NCBI GenBank assembly: GCA_011799875.1
Contig: CM022303.1
Location: 298,356,362-298,420,361, forward strand
Source of the DNA: Thinopyrum elongatum
Lineage: Eukaryota > Streptophyta > Magnoliopsida > Poales > Poaceae
Reading direction: 5' to 3'
Length of the DNA: 64,000 nucleotides
Part shown: positions 24,701 through 35,145 of the stretch, piece after piece
Position numbering within the stretch: position 1 is the first letter of the stretch
Layout: every line of letters begins with the position of its first letter
The notes under the pieces: generated by a model
The model's database searches: none
What the model was told of the DNA's origin: nothing
The model's input: the letters and a program-made list of their open reading frames with translations, nothing else
Position numbers and translations under genes: made by a program

Positions 24701-27153
24701 GTGGTCATTACAAGGGGGTGTTACACCGTTGCTCGGGTCTTCTGAGAGTCCAGCGGGGCAGTCGGGACAAGTGGGTCTCTGATAAGGCTCTACCCATCCT
24801 ATACTAAACAGTTTAGGATAGCAGGAAGGTATCAACAGCAGGTTACAAGTAAACAGGCTATGCAGCAGATATAGGACAACAGTAGCAGCAGTAACTTCTA
24901 ATGCAAGCATAAGAGAGAAGAGAGTGGGCGATATTGGAATGCTCAAATGGGGGTGCTTGCCTGTCTGCTCGACGGCAAGGGCAGGGTCGTCGGGGACGTA
25001 GTCATACTCCGGAGCGGCGTCTGCCTCAGGAGCTATGTCGACGTCGGGGTCTACCGAGAGAGAAGAGGGGGAGGAAACAAGTAAATGCAATGCAATCAAA
25101 TGCAACACGGTGCGTGCTATGCTATGATGCAGTGCAGAGTTGACTAAATATGCATCTAAGTCATTTTGGTTATCTTTAGGATTAACCGGGGATTTATTAA
25201 TCGGCATGTGTGCACTATTCATCTTCCGGATTCAGGCTCGGAGTTACAAGTTCTCCTACGTAGGAGGTTCCGACAGGAAAACAAAAGGCACGATCAGACT
25301 CGTCTCGTCGTTCTGAGCAACTTTCATGTTTTAACTTTTTCGATCCGGGCTACGGTTGTTTTTCTATGATTTTCCGAAGTTTAAACAATATTCTGGATTT
25401 ATCTAAATTAGCAGAATTTCCAAATTTGGAATATGACGTCAGCATGACAGAGACACGACGTCAGCGGTCAGCTGACCAGTTGACTGGTCAACAGGACCAG
25501 TGGGTCCCACCTGTCATAGACTGGAGGTGCCCAGTCAGCAGGTTGACTGAGTCAACTGTTTCCAGTGGGACCCAGTGGTCAGTCACTATTAGTCTAACAG
25601 GGTTTTAAACTAATCTAAATACACTAATTAGTCTTTGGGCCCAGTCTGTCAGTGAGGCATTTATTTAGTAGTTAATTATTCACTAATCCTAAACGCTACA
25701 GTACCCGGACCCACATGTCGGTGGCAGTGGAATAGCTGGGTTAGGAGTTAACTAACTGACGCGTGGGTCCCGCCGGCGTTTAAACGCCGGCGCGCGCACC
25801 GGTGACCAAACCGACGGCGGCGACGCGCGGGACTTCGCTGGAAAACGCGCGCGGAGCACGGCAGAGGGCGTTCTTGGGCTCTATGGGACGGGCGCGATGT
25901 GCCGCGTCCGATGGTGGCTGTAGTTGGCGCGGGGGTGGCCGGAGTCGACTGCAACGATGGCGTGCGGCGGCGGCGGTTTCGGGCGAGGTGGGTTCCGTCG
26001 CCTCGGGGCACGGCGAGGCTCGCGGTCGGGCTCGCTGACCTCCTGGGGATCCCAGGAGCGCATCTGTGCCTCCGGTTCGAGCGGAGGAGCTCGGATGCGG
26101 GTCCCCGGACGGCAATGGCGGACGGCGGAGTTGCGGCCACGGTGGGGGATGCTAGCGAGGCGCAGTAGCTCAGGGAGAGGGGAAGGACAGGCGGCCGCTC
26201 ACCTAGGGAGCACAAGAAGGCTCGGTGACAGCCTTGTAGCGCAGAGAGGCGGCCGGTCGAGGCGGCAAACGTCGGCGGCCGAAGGTAGGGGACGGTGGCG
26301 ATTGCGACGATGCGGTGGTGTACAGCTCGAATCCGAGGGCTTAGCCGACGGAGACGTCGCAGGCGGTGCCCCTGGGCTCGACGGGGAGACGAACGGTGGC
26401 CGGGCGGCGTTAACGGCGAGGCAGCGGTGACGAGCTCGCGCAAGCGAGCGAAGCAGAGAGGGAGAGGGGAATCTGAGGGGGAGAGTGGGGGCTAGGGTTC
26501 GATCCAGGGGCGACGGGTAGCTTATCTAGCTAGGTCAGACGACGGGAGAGCGACCGGTGTCGAGCATCGCGCGGTAGAGCTCCATCCAGACGCGGCCATG
26601 GCGACACGCACGCGAGAAGGAAGGTAGTGGCCTGGTGGATTGGGCCGCGGGGCACTGTGGACTAGGAAGCCCAGTGCCAGAGCCTTTCTCTTCTTTTCCC
26701 TTTTTCCTCTTTTTTCATTTTCACAGAAGCTTTCGCAATTAATTTCAGTCATCAAATGACTTAGCAAAAATGTGCCACTAGTCAAAACAATTACAAGGAA
26801 ATATTGTGCACTGCCATAATAAGTTTGGGGCCGAGAGGGGAAGGTTAGGCATTTTTTGGAAAATGAAGTGAGCCAAAATAATTATTGCTGGACCACTAAT
26901 TAATTTCTAGGGGCAACCTGGGAAGTCCAAAAATGTTGGTTTCAATTTTATAATTGCCTTGGGAATATTTGAAACATTATGAACATTCTAGTTTCCAAAC
27001 TTGAACAACTTTTATTTTTCACTTTGAATTTGAATTTATTTCAGAGAGGAATTTGAATGGAGTTGTTTAAACACTATGATCAGTCTGTGCAAATGAAGAT
27101 GACTTGGCAGGATCAGAGGGTGATCACGGTGGTGTGAGGCTGGGGATGTTACA
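18717..27153 (-). repeat. Right (5') LTR of non-autonomous Gypsy (copy iii), split
   Basis: The parts are 18717-20487 and 24731-27153, together about 4.19 kb and nearly identical to the left LTR. The interruption at 20488-24725 is a solo LTR of a sister subfamily. Mini-exon B in this copy carries an in-frame TAG near its end. Confidence 0.88.
20488..24725 (-). mobile_element. Solo LTR of sister Gypsy subfamily (copy iv)
   Basis: The element starts TGTGACGCCC and ends GGTGTTACA, 4238 bp, flanked by a perfect 5-bp TSD, CCGTT (20483-20487 and 24726-24730). The interrupted target sequence matches the uninterrupted one in the left LTR near 12841. There is no internal domain, so it formed by LTR-LTR recombination. 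Its AT-rich end resembles copy vi (33050-37275) more than the host LTR. Confidence 0.92.
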
Positions 27154-27983
27154 TGACAGACTTGGCGTCCTGTCCTGACTTCTTGTACTTGTTTGGGCAC
27201 TTGTTTGCCCAGTGTTCCTCTGAACCACAAGTAAAGCAACCATCTCTCTTTTTGTCTTTCTTCTTACCCTTCTTCTTAAAGGTAGTATTCTGCTGGACAG
27301 AGTTCTTTCCCTTGAACTTGTGGGAATTCTTATGCACCACATTGGCGCTAGAAGAACCCTCTGCCCCTTTCACGTGTGAGTCCTTTGCTCTCGAGTTCTG
27401 CTCAACACTTAGATGACCATTGACATCCTCAACAGAGAATTCATGTCTCAAGTGCTTGAGAGAAGTAGCAAAGTTCCTCCATCCAGGAGGGAGTTTTGCA
27501 ATAATGCACCCCGCGAACAAACTTGTCCGGTAACTCACACTTCAGGAGCTCCAGCTCCTTAGCGATGCATTGTATCTCATGGGCCTGGTCCAATACAGAA
27601 CGGTTATCAACCATTTTGTAATCATGGAACTGCTCCATAGCATACAACTCGCTTCCAGCATCGGTTGCGCCGAATTTAACTTCAAGCGCATCCCACAAAT
27701 TCTTGGCACAACGCATATGGAGATACGCGTCGACTAGCTTGTCTCCGATCACAGTAAGAACGGCTCCCACAAAGATGGTGGTTGCCTCCCTAAACACATT
27801 CTCCCGTTCAGGAGCAATTGTTACCATGGGAGACACACCACCAACCCCGAACACATTCATTGCTGTGAGCCACAAGGTAGTCCTTGTCTGCCAACGCTTA
27901 AAATGCGTCCCGGTATACTTTTCCGGTTTCAGTGTAGCGGCGAAGCCATGAGTCGAAAAGTGCCTCAAATAAGGTTTTTGGAT
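27154..27983 (-). pseudogene. Copia gag, frameshifted and cut by insertion
   Basis: The minus-strand frame shows a Copia-type gag: FKRWQTRTTLWLTAMNVF, then CAKNLWDALEVKFG, then a zinc knuckle CFTCGSEEHWANKC (CX2CX4HX4C). One extra base at about 27514 splits it into two overlapping frames. The Gypsy element removes continuity after the basic KKKGKKKDKK region. No clear ATG lies between the 5' LTR end and the gag homology; the best candidate start lies in the LTR (28261). Gag would form the virus-like particle that packages element RNA. Confidence 0.8.
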
Positions 27984-28897
27984 TGTTGGAAATATTAGTA
28001 CTTTCTCGACTAATCTAATCCACGAGTAAACAGTAAACATGGCAAATGCGGTATGCATCTCATACCGATACCTAAGCATGTGAGCCGTACAGTACATAGA
28101 ACCGAAACATCTATGAACAGCATATATACGGCCAGCACATGAACGAGCAAATAGGGGATGAACGAGTCATACCCTCCGGTTGGCCAGGCCAACGCGGCGG
28201 CGGCAGCTGCAGCCTCGGCATCGGCCGAGGCCTTCTTCTCGGCGGTTTCGTCGTCAGCCATGGAGTCGATGTAGGGGAAGTAGTGGAAGCAAAGGCAGAC
28301 GGAGACGGGGACGGATCGGGAGCAGTCGCATCAAGACGCTCCCCAAAAACCTTATTGCCGTTCTCCCGGGCAGGATCTCGAACGACAGGGTTCCGGAGGC
28401 ACCTGCTCTCCCGACCAACCGTGCACGCGGTCGCCGGGATGGGATCGGCGGAAGCAGCACAGAGAGAGGAACAGTAGATGACGGCTAGGGTTGTACGAGA
28501 GGGAGTGAGTGAACTGAGTTAGGGTTCACTCCACTGGCCAGCGCCAACGTCTCGGACAGTGGCACTTCCGTAAGCGACTCGTTAATTAATATGAGATTAA
28601 TTAACCATTCTTGACCGGCAAAAATAAGTTTCGGTTCGGCTCATTCCCGCAACCCGCGGCACGACGAGGCGAGGCGGGCGGCGGCGGCGGAGGAGCGCGC
28701 GTGTACAACTCCTATTCCCAAGCTCCCAATAGCAAGTGGTAGAGCAACCCTTATAAAGAGGTCTCACTTTTCTTACTGTAGCAGTATGGTACTAAACTTC
28801 CCACACTTCCCACCACTTGCCGTACATATTAATGGGCCTTAGAGATTAACCAGGGATTATTGTCTTATATGGGCCTAAGCCCATCCATAATCCAACA
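27984..28897 (-). repeat. Copia 5' LTR (914 bp) with promoter-region deletion
   Basis: The LTR ends match those of the 3' LTR. Relative to it, about 75 bases are missing at the junction near 28545, and the missing piece contains the TATATAAG box. The LTR-internal ATG at 28261 opens MADDETAEKKASADAE... and reaches a GTATGA donor-like site. Sequence just inside the LTR on the minus strand (ATCCAAAAACC...) is not the usual iMet primer site. Confidence 0.88.
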
Positions 28898-28902
28898 AAA
28901 TC

Positions 28903-29770
28903 ATCACGAGGGGGACATGAGAATTCAAGTAAAATCATCAGTTGGGGGACATGAGAATTCAAGTACCTTTCCTGAATGAGATGCTTGAATCTGAAAAAGA
29001 AACAATAACCAAAGTCAAATGCAAGAAAAATATCCTAAAAGGAAAATGAGACAAAATTATATATGTACCTACCCAAGCAATGCAGCATGGAGATATGGCA
29101 TGTCTATCTTTGATACCCGATTTGAAATATCGCCATGATATTTCGAAGGAGTTCTGGGTCTCAAAAGTGACAATGTCCATGCTTTTGGTACCTTCGTATG
29201 TTTCATCACCAAATAGGAAGTTTGACTAACGACAAAATTTATTTCTAGACTAAAAAGAAACAGAGGGAGTATTTGAGTATCATTTCCCAAACATTGAGAT
29301 GTACACTGTATACAAGTTCAAAATTCCAACGGTTGCCTAGAATGCTTTTTAAGCCACAACAAATTCAAATATTGTAATTGTGATGGCCCCTACTTAGAGT
29401 ATGAGACTATCGTGTAACGTAATCACCTGGTGAGTGCACCCTGTATCCAGTCTCCACTCTACCAGTGCAGATCCACCACCACAAAAGGCCTCTCTTACTT
29501 TATACCTGTAAAATTTCTTGAATTAGGAGTGAAATAAATTTCTGGTCTGGAAAAAATACCTAAGCAACGCCTTAAAAACAATGCAGCATCATATATATGG
29601 AATTACAAAACAGAAGGCAAAAGTCAAAAGTATGAATCACCTACTAGCAGCACGCTTTGCATATCTGTGCCCTGATCCAGAAGCACCAATCATACACGTA
29701 TCTGGTTTGTTAGGATCACAGGGGCACTTCAACTCTCGCAGAATATGGATTAGGTGCACCACAAGACTGC
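28903..29770 (-). pseudogene. RluA-type RNA pseudouridine synthase, decayed
   Basis: Exon-like blocks on the minus strand are: about 29745-29640 (DPNKPDTCMIGASGSGHRYA), 29505-29427 (YKVREAF...SALVEWRLDTGCTHQ, with AG acceptor and GT donor), about 29215-29068 (LFGDETYEGTKSM then SLLRPRTPSKYHGD...LHAALLG) and about 28985-28903 (GKVLEFSCPP..DDF). The GRTHQ-like motif and the GDETYGGTKS-like block are hallmarks of plant RluA-family enzymes, which convert uridine to pseudouridine in RNA. Single-base indels occur in at least three exons and the catalytic RLD-containing exons are absent. A 33-base segment of the last exon is tandemly duplicated (28910-28975). The coding end lies across the Copia element at 6381-6422. 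Confidence 0.72.
29230..29277. mobile_element. Stowaway-like MITE remnant
   Basis: GAAACAGAGGGAGTA at about 29261-29275 resembles the 3' terminus of Triticeae Stowaway MITEs, which end in GGAGGGAG followed by a TA target. It lies just upstream (minus strand) of an RluA pseudogene block. The other terminus was not found. Confidence 0.35.
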
Positions 29771-29799
29771 TTGAATTGTTCTGCTAATTGAACCTCTGA

Positions 29800-30800
29800 A
29801 CTTATATTTCACCGATAGCAAATTGGTCAACATCAAATACGTCGATACTCATGTGTACTTCTGGCCAAATTTATATTGCTATCTTTGGTCCTGATAAGTT
29901 GATCATATTCTGGGAGCTTAAATTCACTGTCAATATATCTTTTCTTTTTCTCAAAAAAAAAAAATATCTTTTCTTGATTTGAAGGGCCTGACGGGTTTCA
30001 TGTCAAGGAGATTGGTTTATTGACTCGGTGGAAGTCCGTGGAGGATTTCCATAACAGAGCTGCCATCATCATGGTGAGCCTATTTCTTAACCTATGTGGA
30101 CTGATCCTTGTTGCATGATATGCTAGCTGCTTTACCCTAGAAAGACCAAAAGTATTTCTGCATTACATGTTTCAGAGCCTAATGAATGCAATCTTGTTTC
30201 AATTGATTCAGGTCGCGTTCCAGACTGTATGACACGGGTATGTAGAACACCCAAGCACGGACTGTTTCATTTCAGTGTTTTGGGCGGGGGAATGCTTATC
30301 AATTTATTTGATATGCTTGGGCTTAGTGAAGTACAAATCAGCTTGTTTGTCTGAGCACTTAGTTGTATGATTGCTACTGTAACTAAATTATGGAGCATTA
30401 CGTCTATGTTCAGGTCTGGACGATGACTCAGATGACTCAGATACGAGCGAGGAGGAGATTTAGAAGTGCCCCTTCGTAGCCAGCAAACCCCTTGTCAGCT
30501 TCTTCACTATCACTTATATTGCTTCTACTGTGCTGCTCTTTTATTATTGACTTGTCAAACCTTAGACAAATATGTGATGCCTGTGGATCTGTTTGGACGT
30601 TTTCTTTTTTGTAAGTTGGCAAGTGATCCGTATGCTGCTACATAAAAAATTGTTGTGGGTTGACGTATATTTTGAAGCACTCTTTATGGTGACCAAACGA
30701 GAGCAGCTTTTGCTCGTGGAACCTATATATTCTCTCTTTTTTAGTTTTTTCTCCAAAAATGTGAAATACATTTTTTTCTGAAGAAAGTGGCCGCCCTTTG
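29800..30800 (+). other. Unassigned exon-like fragments
   Basis: No complete gene is seen. A block open in one frame, GPDGFHVKEIGLLTRW and onward to AAIIM, runs from about 29986 to 30075 and is followed by a GTGAGC donor. A short block follows near 30213, and a final acidic block LDDDSDDSDTSEEEI ends in TAG at about 30460-30462 after a CAG acceptor. Together these look like the 3' exons of a + strand gene. I do not recognise the family, and no 5' part was found. Confidence 0.3.
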
Positions 30801-31437
30801 GCTCTATTTTTATTAAATGAAGCAGCAAAGAAACAATAGCATTTAACAGGCCGTTGGCCTGGGAGACCAAAACAAAGCCGTCAATTTGTTGATCAGTGGC
30901 GGAAAACTAGCCTCTGATCGCTTCTGCCATTTTTTCGGTCCATTTTCGTTGTGTTAAGGTAAATGATTAGATTCAGCCGGCCGGTCATCTGTAAATTTTC
31001 ACCGCCCGCTCAGCCGTCAGATTTAAGTACGATCAGACGGCGCACAACCTTTAATCAGCCGGTCAGGACCTCCACCACGCGTGCCTGCCACTTGACAATT
31101 TTTCTGTAACATCATGTGTGTTGCAGAAGTCCTTCCGCAACAACGCATATTACAAAAAAGATTAAGACGAAAGAAAATCTACAACATCATCTCTGTTGCA
31201 GAAGCCCTTCCACAACAACACTCATGTTTCAAAAAAGTTAAAGACATTTTCTTTTGTAACAGAATCTCTGTTGTAATGTTCCTGCAACATGAAGTCTGTC
31301 GCAAAGGGCTTTGCAACAATGCACTTGTTACAATGATGAGGAAAAGATCGGATCGCTGGATGGTGCCAGATCAAACGGCTGTGAAGGCGGCAGATCTTTT
31401 TAAAAGATTCGCCGGCCGACGCGTAGCGTCGCCCTTG
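30801..31437. repeat. Degenerate GTTGCAGAAG repeat region, possible MITE or MULE remnant
   Basis: From about 31115 to 31320 there are about three imperfect copies of a 70-80 base unit with GTTGCAGAAG.CCTTCC.CAAC and an A-rich part. GC-rich CAGCCGGCCGGTCA and GCCGGCCGAC tracts lie on either side, near 30977 and 31412. This looks like a small non-autonomous DNA transposon, but ends and target duplication could not be set. Confidence 0.35.
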
Positions 31438-31673
31438 TGTTAAACACATAATATATCATGACATAGAGTAGTGGCTAGGTTGTTAGGCGCACAAGTTTAT
31501 CTCCTTATCCCTTGTAACCATAGCTAGCCTTATCTCTCTATGTGATCTTCCTCTCTGTTGTAATCTTCTGAAACATCTCAATTGTATACGCTATCAGGGA
31601 GTTGTGCCCCTGCCCTATAATATGCAGCGCGTCCCCTCACATTGAGGCTAAGACGCTTTCTGCTTATCGCGCA
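31438..31673 (+). repeat. 5' LTR of second Copia element
   Basis: The 236-bp LTR starts TGTTAAACAC and ends ATCGCGCA. It is followed at once by TGGTAATCGAGC (31674-31685), a slightly decayed iMet-type primer-binding site. It contains CCCTATAATATG near 31612. No matching 3' LTR is present in the window. Confidence 0.7.
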
Positions 31674-32795
31674 TGGTAATCGAGCTTTCCTTGTCACTAC
31701 CATCTACCTTTCCCATCTCCACCTCAAGCGCAAGCCATGTCTTCCTCCGGTTCCTCCTAGACCAGTCTCAGTGGCAAAGTCATGGAGATATTCTCCTGCA
31801 CCAACTACATCCTCTGGTTCGCACAGATCATGCCGCAGCTAAGGAGGTGGGTTATTCGGCTATGCCGATGGAACTACACCGGAGCTAACCAGATTCCACG
31901 TCATCAAGGACAAGGATGGAAGGATCAATCTGTGCCCAACCCTTTCCACCTGATCTGGTTTCGGGAGGACCAGCAGGTGCTCGGCTACCTTCTGAACAAC
32001 CTCTCCAAGGAGGTCCTTGTGTAGTTGATCGCGATCACCCACGCGCACGAGCTCTGGACGGCCCTGGCGAGCATGTTCTCGTCCCAGTCGCTCTCTCGTG
32101 TCAACAACATCCGCATCGCCTTGGCGAATGCACAGAAGGGGAATCAATCGGTGGCGGTCGTCTTCGCGCACATATACGGGCTTGTTGATGAGCTCGCCGC
32201 CGCCAGCAAGCCGCGTCTCGACAACGAAATCGTCTCCTACATCCTCACCGGCCTCGACATGGAGTACCAACCCTCTTCTCCACCCTCGACGCCTGCATTG
32301 CCCCGGTCTCCCTCAACGAGCTCTTCGCTTAGATGAGTAATTTTGACCAGCGCATGTCGTTGTTCCAAGGCTCGAGCTCCGGCGGTGGCTTCAAGTCATA
32401 TGCCAACGCCATTGCTCATGGCCGCATTGGTGGCTCCTCTCGCTATGGTGGACCCCCAAGGAACAAGGGCAAGCACGGCGGTGGCGGGAACCACACCGGC
32501 AACACCAACTCTCGTAGCGGGTGCCCCTCCTTCAACAACAACAACTTGGTTCACCACGGTGGCTCCAACAAGTCTCGCACGGATGCCGTGCGCTGCCAAA
32601 GATGTGGTTAGCGGGGGCACTCTGCCAAGGACTGTTGGTACAGGTTTGAAGAGGAGGATGACTCATCGCAAGACGATGAGAAGGTTGCTGCCGCAGCCAA
32701 AGGCTCTTATGGGATCGACACCAATTGGTACGTCGACAGCGGCGCCAACGATCACCTCACCAACGAACTAGCTAGAGAAGGTGACCATGCGGGAA
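31674..32795 (+). pseudogene. Copia gag-protease, decayed (5' half)
   Basis: With stops and frameshifts, translation gives [20 protein letters not shown] and ALASMFSSQSLSRVNNIRIA, a Gly-rich linker, a zinc knuckle interrupted by TAG (RCQRCG stop RGHSAKDC) and a protease start NWYVDSGANDHLTNE. This is a Copia gag-PR. It stops at 32795, where the composite Gypsy entered (TSD AAATA 32796-32800), and resumes at 47273. It is a different family from the Copia element at 6423-28897. Confidence 0.8.
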
Positions 32796-32800
32796 AAATA

Positions 32801-33049
32801 TGTGACGACCCCGGCTTAATCGTGCACTAACCATACACGCAATTGCAAACGATCAAGCCTAAGGACTCACTTGAAGATATCACAACACAACTCTAAAACA
32901 TAAATAAATTCATACAAGCTTTATATTACAAGCCAGGGCCTCGAGGGCTCGAATACATAGCTCGATGGCATACAAGCGTCAGTGGAAGCATTAGATATAT
33001 GGGTACAGATATATTACAGAGAGAGAAATAGGCCTTCACAGAGGCGGGG
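32801..33049 (-). repeat. 249-bp LTR terminus (copy v)
   Basis: This begins TGTGACGACC directly after the AAATA target duplication and stops at GAGGCGGGG, where the next LTR begins. It carries variants (for example AACCATACACGCAATTGC) that are absent from both full LTRs of this element, so it is from a different parental copy. Confidence 0.85.
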
Positions 33050-33354
33050 TGTGATGACCCCGGCTTAATCGTGCACTAATCATACACGCAAATGCGCACG
33101 ATCAAGCCTAAGGACTCACTTGAAGATATCACAACACAACTCTAAAACATAAATAAAGTCATACAAGCTTTATATTACAAGCCAGGGCCTCGAGGGCTCG
33201 AATACATAGCTCGATGGCATACAAGCGTCAGCGGAAGCATTAGATATCTGGGTACAGATATATTACAGAGAGAGAAATAGGCCTTCACAGCGGCGGGGTA
33301 AAATAAAATACTACGATCGAAAGGCGTAGGCCACCTGCCCTGGACCCTCCGATC

Positions 33355-33455
33355 CTACTCCTGGTCGTCGAACGGCTCCTCGTAGTAGTAGTACTCGCCA
33401 GGCGGGTAGTAGTACTGGTCGTCGGCTGGGGCGTCTGGCTCAGGGGCTCCGTCGT
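33355..33455 (-). other. LTR mini-exon B (acidic, Tyr-rich peptide), representative copy
   Basis: A T-rich tract and CCACCAG acceptor precede a frame that contributes AC to complete a codon with the G left by mini-exon A. It then reads DGAPEPDAPADDQYYYPPGE and ends EEPFDDQE with TAG at 33355-33357. The intron from A to B would be about 1.6 kb. Stops or stop-loss occur in copies i, iii and vii; copies ii, iv and vi are open. Confidence 0.5.
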
Positions 33456-35043
33456 CTGGTGGCATCAAATGGAAAATGGGGGAAAAAGAAAATAAAGCAA
33501 ACGTGAGTACTCATCCGAAGTACTCAGCAAGCAAGGATCTACATTACATATGCAACATTGTCAAAGGAATGGTTGTATATGTGGACTGGGCTGCAGAAAT
33601 GCCAGAATAGAGGGGGAAGCCTAGTCCTATCGAAGTCTAGCATCTTCAACAATCTTCGACAGTCTTGCAGCAATAGACGAGAACAGATGAACATAATGTA
33701 AAGTAGTAGTAGTAGTAGCATCAACCTCGACCTGAGATCCTTTCTCGACTCCCTGCGAGAAAGCAATCCCAGAGCCATACTATCCAGTTCTCATCACATG
33801 TTCTAGTTGTACCGATCGGGATACAACTCCGAGTGTCCGTTACCGTAGGACAGGCTATCGATAGAAGTTTCTTCCCTGCAGGGGTGCACCAACTTACCCA
33901 CCACGCTCGCTTAACTCTGGCCGGACACACTTTTCTGGGTCATGCCCGGCCTCGGCTAAGCAACACGCCGCAACCCGACCTAGGCTTATAAGAGAGGTCA
34001 GCACGCCGGACTAAACCTATGCCCCCAGGGGTCTTGGGCCATCGCCCCGGGAACTCCTGCACGTTACGGGGCCACCGAGAGCAGACCTAGCAACCCCTTA
34101 TACAAGCGCGGTTGCGTTACCAGTCCAACTCGGCGTGCGCCGCTCCTTACTGACGTCAAACAAGCTTCGGCTGATGTATACGACGCAGAACGCCCATACT
34201 ATGCCCACGTGATGGTTAGTGCTATCGGGCCAGAGGCCCCTCGGATCAAATATCCAAACCGTAGTGGACTAGGAGCGCGCGGAAACGAGCAGAGACTCAC
34301 GATCGATGTGACCCCGTCGCCCCGTCTCGAGGACTTGCAGCAAGGGCTAAGAATGCCCGGCCACGCCTCGTAGTTATCTCGCGGGCACCATCCAGGTCAA
34401 CCCGACTCCACCTCACTTCGCAATAAGCTCGCGCGGGTACCCCTCAGGGCCGACCCGTCTTTAGTATCATGGTTTAGTGCAATTCAACTCATCAACAGTA
34501 CCTGTGTGTCTGACACCGAAGGGAACCCTGAGGAATCACCCTCGATGGAATTCCCGCTCGATGTTATCATCAAGGTGAACGAAGGAGGAATCACCCTCGA
34601 GGTCCACACTTGAGGAGTTGCACGACGACGTCGTTATCGGGGGTGGTGTAGGAGGAATCACCCTCGCTTACCACGACCGAGTAACTAACCTACAAGGTTA
34701 ACATCAGAAGTGCTGACGAGGTATCACCCTCGGCACTTGACGGTAACCCAGCAGTGTCGGCAACTAAGGGGGAAGTGATGTGCGGTGCCAGGGTCTAGTC
34801 TTCAATCACGATGATCGGGTCTTCTGATATCCAGCAGGGCAGTCGGGATCAAGTGGGGGTCTCTATCGTGTCTCTACCCAGCCTATACTAAGCAGTCTAG
34901 GATAACCAGAAAGGTAACAAGGCAGGGTACAATAATCAGGCTATGCAGCAGATATAGGAAAACAATAGCAGTAGCAGTTCTAATGCAAGCATAAGAGAGA
35001 AGAGAGTAGGCGATATAGGCATGCTCAAAATGGGGGTGCTTGC

Positions 35044-35145
35044 CTGTTTGCTCGGGGGCAAGGGCAAGGTCTTCAGTGGTATCGTCGGGGACGTAGTCGT
35101 ACTCCTGAGCTGCGTCTGCCTCGGGAGCTACGCCAACGTCGGGGT
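35044..35145 (-). other. LTR mini-exon A (acidic peptide), representative copy
   Basis: On the minus strand a pyrimidine-rich tract and GGTAG acceptor precede 102 bases encoding PDVGVAPEADAAQEYDYVPD and onward to LALAPEQT. A CAG|GCAAGC donor follows, which fits the GC-AG intron consensus. The exon starts in phase 2 (two bases) and leaves one base over. Equivalent frames exist in all full LTR copies, with length differences of four codons only. The function is unknown. Confidence 0.5.

Larger units (their letters stand above)
11078..27153 (-). mobile_element. Non-autonomous Gypsy-type element with about 4.2-kb LTRs
   Basis: The left LTR is 11078-15258, the internal region 15259-18716, and the right LTR 18717-27153 with a solo LTR nested in it. 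The flanks are TGACC (11073-11077) and TGACA (27154-27158), a 5-bp TSD with one mismatch. The orientation is minus, since the tRNA-iMet-type primer-binding site lies at 18701-18713 beside the right LTR. The 3.5-kb internal region has no gag-pol, yet its leader matches that of the coding element at 42780-43119. It is therefore a deletion or replacement derivative that must use proteins made elsewhere. Confidence 0.88.
6423..28897 (-). mobile_element. Copia LTR retrotransposon hosting nested Gypsy insertions
   Basis: The LTRs are 6423-7437 (3') and 27984-28897 (5'). Both start TGTTG and end CCAACA, and the element is flanked by a perfect 5-bp TSD, AAATC. The gene order on the minus strand is gag (27.9-27.15 kb) then protease, integrase, reverse transcriptase and RNase H (11.1-7.98 kb), which is the Copia order. 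A 16-kb Gypsy block (11078-27153) interrupts gag-pol. The element landed in the last exon of an RluA-type gene. The pol frame is otherwise open, so the insertion is not very old. Confidence 0.92.

Noticed and set aside
31114..31443. 109-codon + strand frame as a gene
   Set aside because: It runs over a degenerate repeat and ends at the Copia LTR; no similarity or gene signals were seen.
33044..33050. Separate target duplication for the inner LTR at 33050
   Set aside because: The bases before 33050 (CGGGG) do not recur after 47267; only AAATA at the outer limits matches.
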